Of a DNA stretch of 64,000 nt, positions 61,816-64,000 are shown in pieces. The first letter of the stretch is position 1. Each line of letters begins with the position of its first letter. The translations under genes and the position numbers were made by a program. Source of the stretch: Piliocolobus tephrosceles (Eukaryota; Chordata; Mammalia; Primates; Cercopithecidae); the NCBI RefSeq assembly GCF_002776525.5, contig NC_045441.1, positions 111,192,325-111,256,324 on the forward strand, in the 5' to 3' direction. The notes under the pieces are model-generated. The model was not told the origin of the DNA and ran no database searches. It was given only the letters and a program-made list of their open reading frames with translations.

Positions 61816-64000
61816 TTTTTGTGTATATGGATGTATTTGAGAATATATAGATGTATTTCTTAGCTCTCTCCAAGGGTCCTAGAAGCAAAGACAATCCAGT
61901 ATAATGAACACACCTACTGCTCAGATCTTGGCATTTGAATGTCATTCTCTGATAAAAAGAATCATGGCTTTTTGGAGAAATGCTTTATTCGGGTCTGACA
62001 TAATGAAAACATAAGAATCTTATCCAGATAGTGATGAAGTAGTAAAAAAAAAAAAAAAAAAAAATTAATGTGAACATTTCAAAAGGACACAGGATTTAAT
62101 TACAAAGGAGTTATGAATGGCCAACCGTTCAAAATTTGAGCAACAAATTGAGTAATGATAGAAAGGGCATGTATACCTTAGAATAAAATAAGTATTTATG
62201 AATATATTTATGAATATAAATGCAGATCGACAGATGTGAAATGGGGAGAAGAAACATCTCTTAGATAGAATTTCAATTTCAAAATGTAGAATAAATAATG
62301 GAAATAGAAAACATAATGGTAACAACTATCGTGGATGCTAATCAGTGATGGAAGCTAAAATCAGTGGATGAAAATATAATGAGAAATAAGATATTTACCT
62401 AGTCACAAGAATCATCCCAAGAGATTACTACAAAGGGTAAAATGATAACTATGTATAGGAAAAAATCTAACTGGCATTGCTTTAACCAAATGATCAAAGT
62501 TAGTACTACCAGTAACAAGATAAATTGACATAATTTATCTATTGATAAGATGAACTGAGAATGTTAAAGTAGCACTTCTGTTTTATACTGGCCAAAATGC
62601 ATAGCCACAGTTTAAACATGAGAAAACATTAAAAAAAATCCAAATTCAGGGCCATTCTAAAATAATAACTGGAGTGTACCCTTTGGAAGTGTCTAGGTAA
62701 TGAAAGACAAAGAACCACAGGTGTGAGGAAATTAATTAGGCATGACAACTAAAGGCAATGTGGAACCTTGTATCGAATCATGGAAAAGAAATAGGATATT
62801 AATAGGAAAATAATGAAGTTCAAATACTTTCTGTAAGTTCATTAACAATATTTTATCAATGTTAGTGTCTTAGTTTTAATAATTGTGCTATAAGTATGTA
62901 AGATGATAGCATTATGGGAATCTGGTTGAAAGGTATAGCAGGAATGTTTTTATTCTTTTGCAGCTTTCTAAATTTAAAATTATTTAAGAGTAAAAAATTA
63001 CAAATTACAAATAAAGTGTTCTAAATTAATACAGAGCTATACCATACACATAAGTTAGGAGACTGAATTTTTATGATGTCTATTCTCACCATGCTGATAT
63101 GTTGTTTCAATAAAATAAAAAACATATCCCAAAGTCTTTTTTTAAAAAAAGATGAGCTGATGTTGAAATTTTTATGAAAATGTAAATAATGTAAAATAGT
63201 CAAATATAGCTTGAAAATTTTTTAAATTATGCTATTTTATTTCAATTTTAGTAGTGGTTATTTGATTAAATGTAATAGCTAAAACTCATCTAACAATTAA
63301 GATCTTTTGTTTTATTGCATTTAAAATATAGTTCAATAAATTCTTAAAAGAAGATACACAAACATCAAAAACATTCAGAGATCAAAAGAAAAATGAGTAA
63401 TTGGAATGCAGTAATGAGTAATTTCACAAACTATTGCAATATATCTTGAAGGAAATATGCAGTATATTTTGAAGGGGAAAAATGTCATGAAGAAAGAAAG
63501 AAGAGCTAAGCACAAATATGAAGGACATTAAAGAAATAAGGAAATTTCTTATAGTTTCATTCTAATCATCTTTAAATGAACAAACAATGTGATGTCAATT
63601 ACAAACAATGTAAATTAACAAAATGTACTTCAAAAAATAGATAACTAAAGCAGAGCATCAGCCAAATTAAAAATGTAGGGGAAGAAAAAAATTCAAAAGT
63701 TGTTTGGTATCATTGTGGATTTTAATAAAGAAATAGTAAAACTTTATTAACAGTGTGGGCAGCTGATCACACACTCCAAGAAGTGCGAAAAAGTAATATG
63801 TGGCCAAAGACAGGAAAATAACTCCTTTTTCTAAAACTTCTTTGAGACCTCTATGTCAACACAATGGTGAGAGACTAAAATTTGAGGATTCTAAATCAAA
63901 TATTTGGAGAACTAAATCTCCATTTATGACAACCATGTTTAAAGCAAGAAGTAAAAAGAAGAGTAAATCATGACAACCTCTTCTTAATCTGTTTTCATTG
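61816..64000. other. AT-rich DNA to the window end, nothing recognised
   Basis: Apart from the A21 run, no repeat or gene signal is visible. Composition is strongly A-rich on the plus strand. Confidence 0.5.
62044..62064. repeat. Poly(A) run of 21
   Basis: Uninterrupted A21 in otherwise unique DNA. Confidence 0.95.

Overview
This window is non-coding primate DNA. It is AT-rich and packed with interspersed repeats from several evolutionary ages: Alu SINEs, LINE-1 fragments, MaLR/THE1 and other endogenous-retrovirus LTRs, MIR and DNA-transposon relics. The two youngest Alus (about 19.3-19.6 kb and 57.25-57.58 kb) read CAAGCCTGTAATCC instead of the ape/human CACGCCTGTAATCC. The first also has CCACCTCGCCCGGCTAG. 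As I know Alu subfamilies, these are marks of Old World monkey AluY lineages (YRa type), so the likely source is a macaque, baboon or related cercopithecid.

I find no convincing protein-coding gene, tRNA, rRNA, snRNA or CRISPR array. The longest open frames are either parts of dead transposons (for example LINE-1 ORF2 remnants near 11.9-12.1 kb) or of a length expected by chance at this base composition. The window therefore looks like a gene desert or the inside of a very large intron.

Layout. 0-5 kb: almost repeat-free AT-rich DNA with microsatellites. 5-10 kb: an L1 fragment, a solo MSTA-type LTR with a 5-bp target duplication, an Alu, two MLT1-type LTRs and an L1 3' end. 11.7-13.05 kb: an L1 with an inverted 5' half (twin-priming product). 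14.6-19.7 kb: a nested stack in which an antisense L1 is broken by an old Alu and a THE1 LTR, followed by two L1 5' ends and an older ORF2 piece carrying a young AluY. 20-31 kb: mostly unique, with an ancient element (22.8-23.9 kb), Alu, MIR, L2 and a truncated L1PA, plus two stretches that look like conserved non-coding elements (about 27.0-27.4 and 29.9-30.5 kb). 31-36.4 kb: a gutted Alu, an MLT1 LTR, a GC-rich retroviral solo LTR with readable CCAAT, TATA and AATAAA signals, and an AluJ. 37.1-38.3 kb: an old tandem duplication of a roughly 600-bp unit. 39.6-42.4 kb: two Alus and a second twin-primed L1 that carries a small inserted segment resembling DNA about 600 bp upstream. 45-53.7 kb: Alus, LTRs and an L1 split by an LTR. 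55.6-61.8 kb: MIRs, an exon-like open frame, the second young AluY, a double hairpin and an MLT1 LTR. The last 2 kb is plain AT-rich DNA.

Nothing here forms a pathway or operon. The interest lies in the insertion history, a few structural rearrangements, and candidate regulatory or exon-like segments not explained by repeats. Repeat families were assigned by recognition, without a library search, so subfamily names are approximate.
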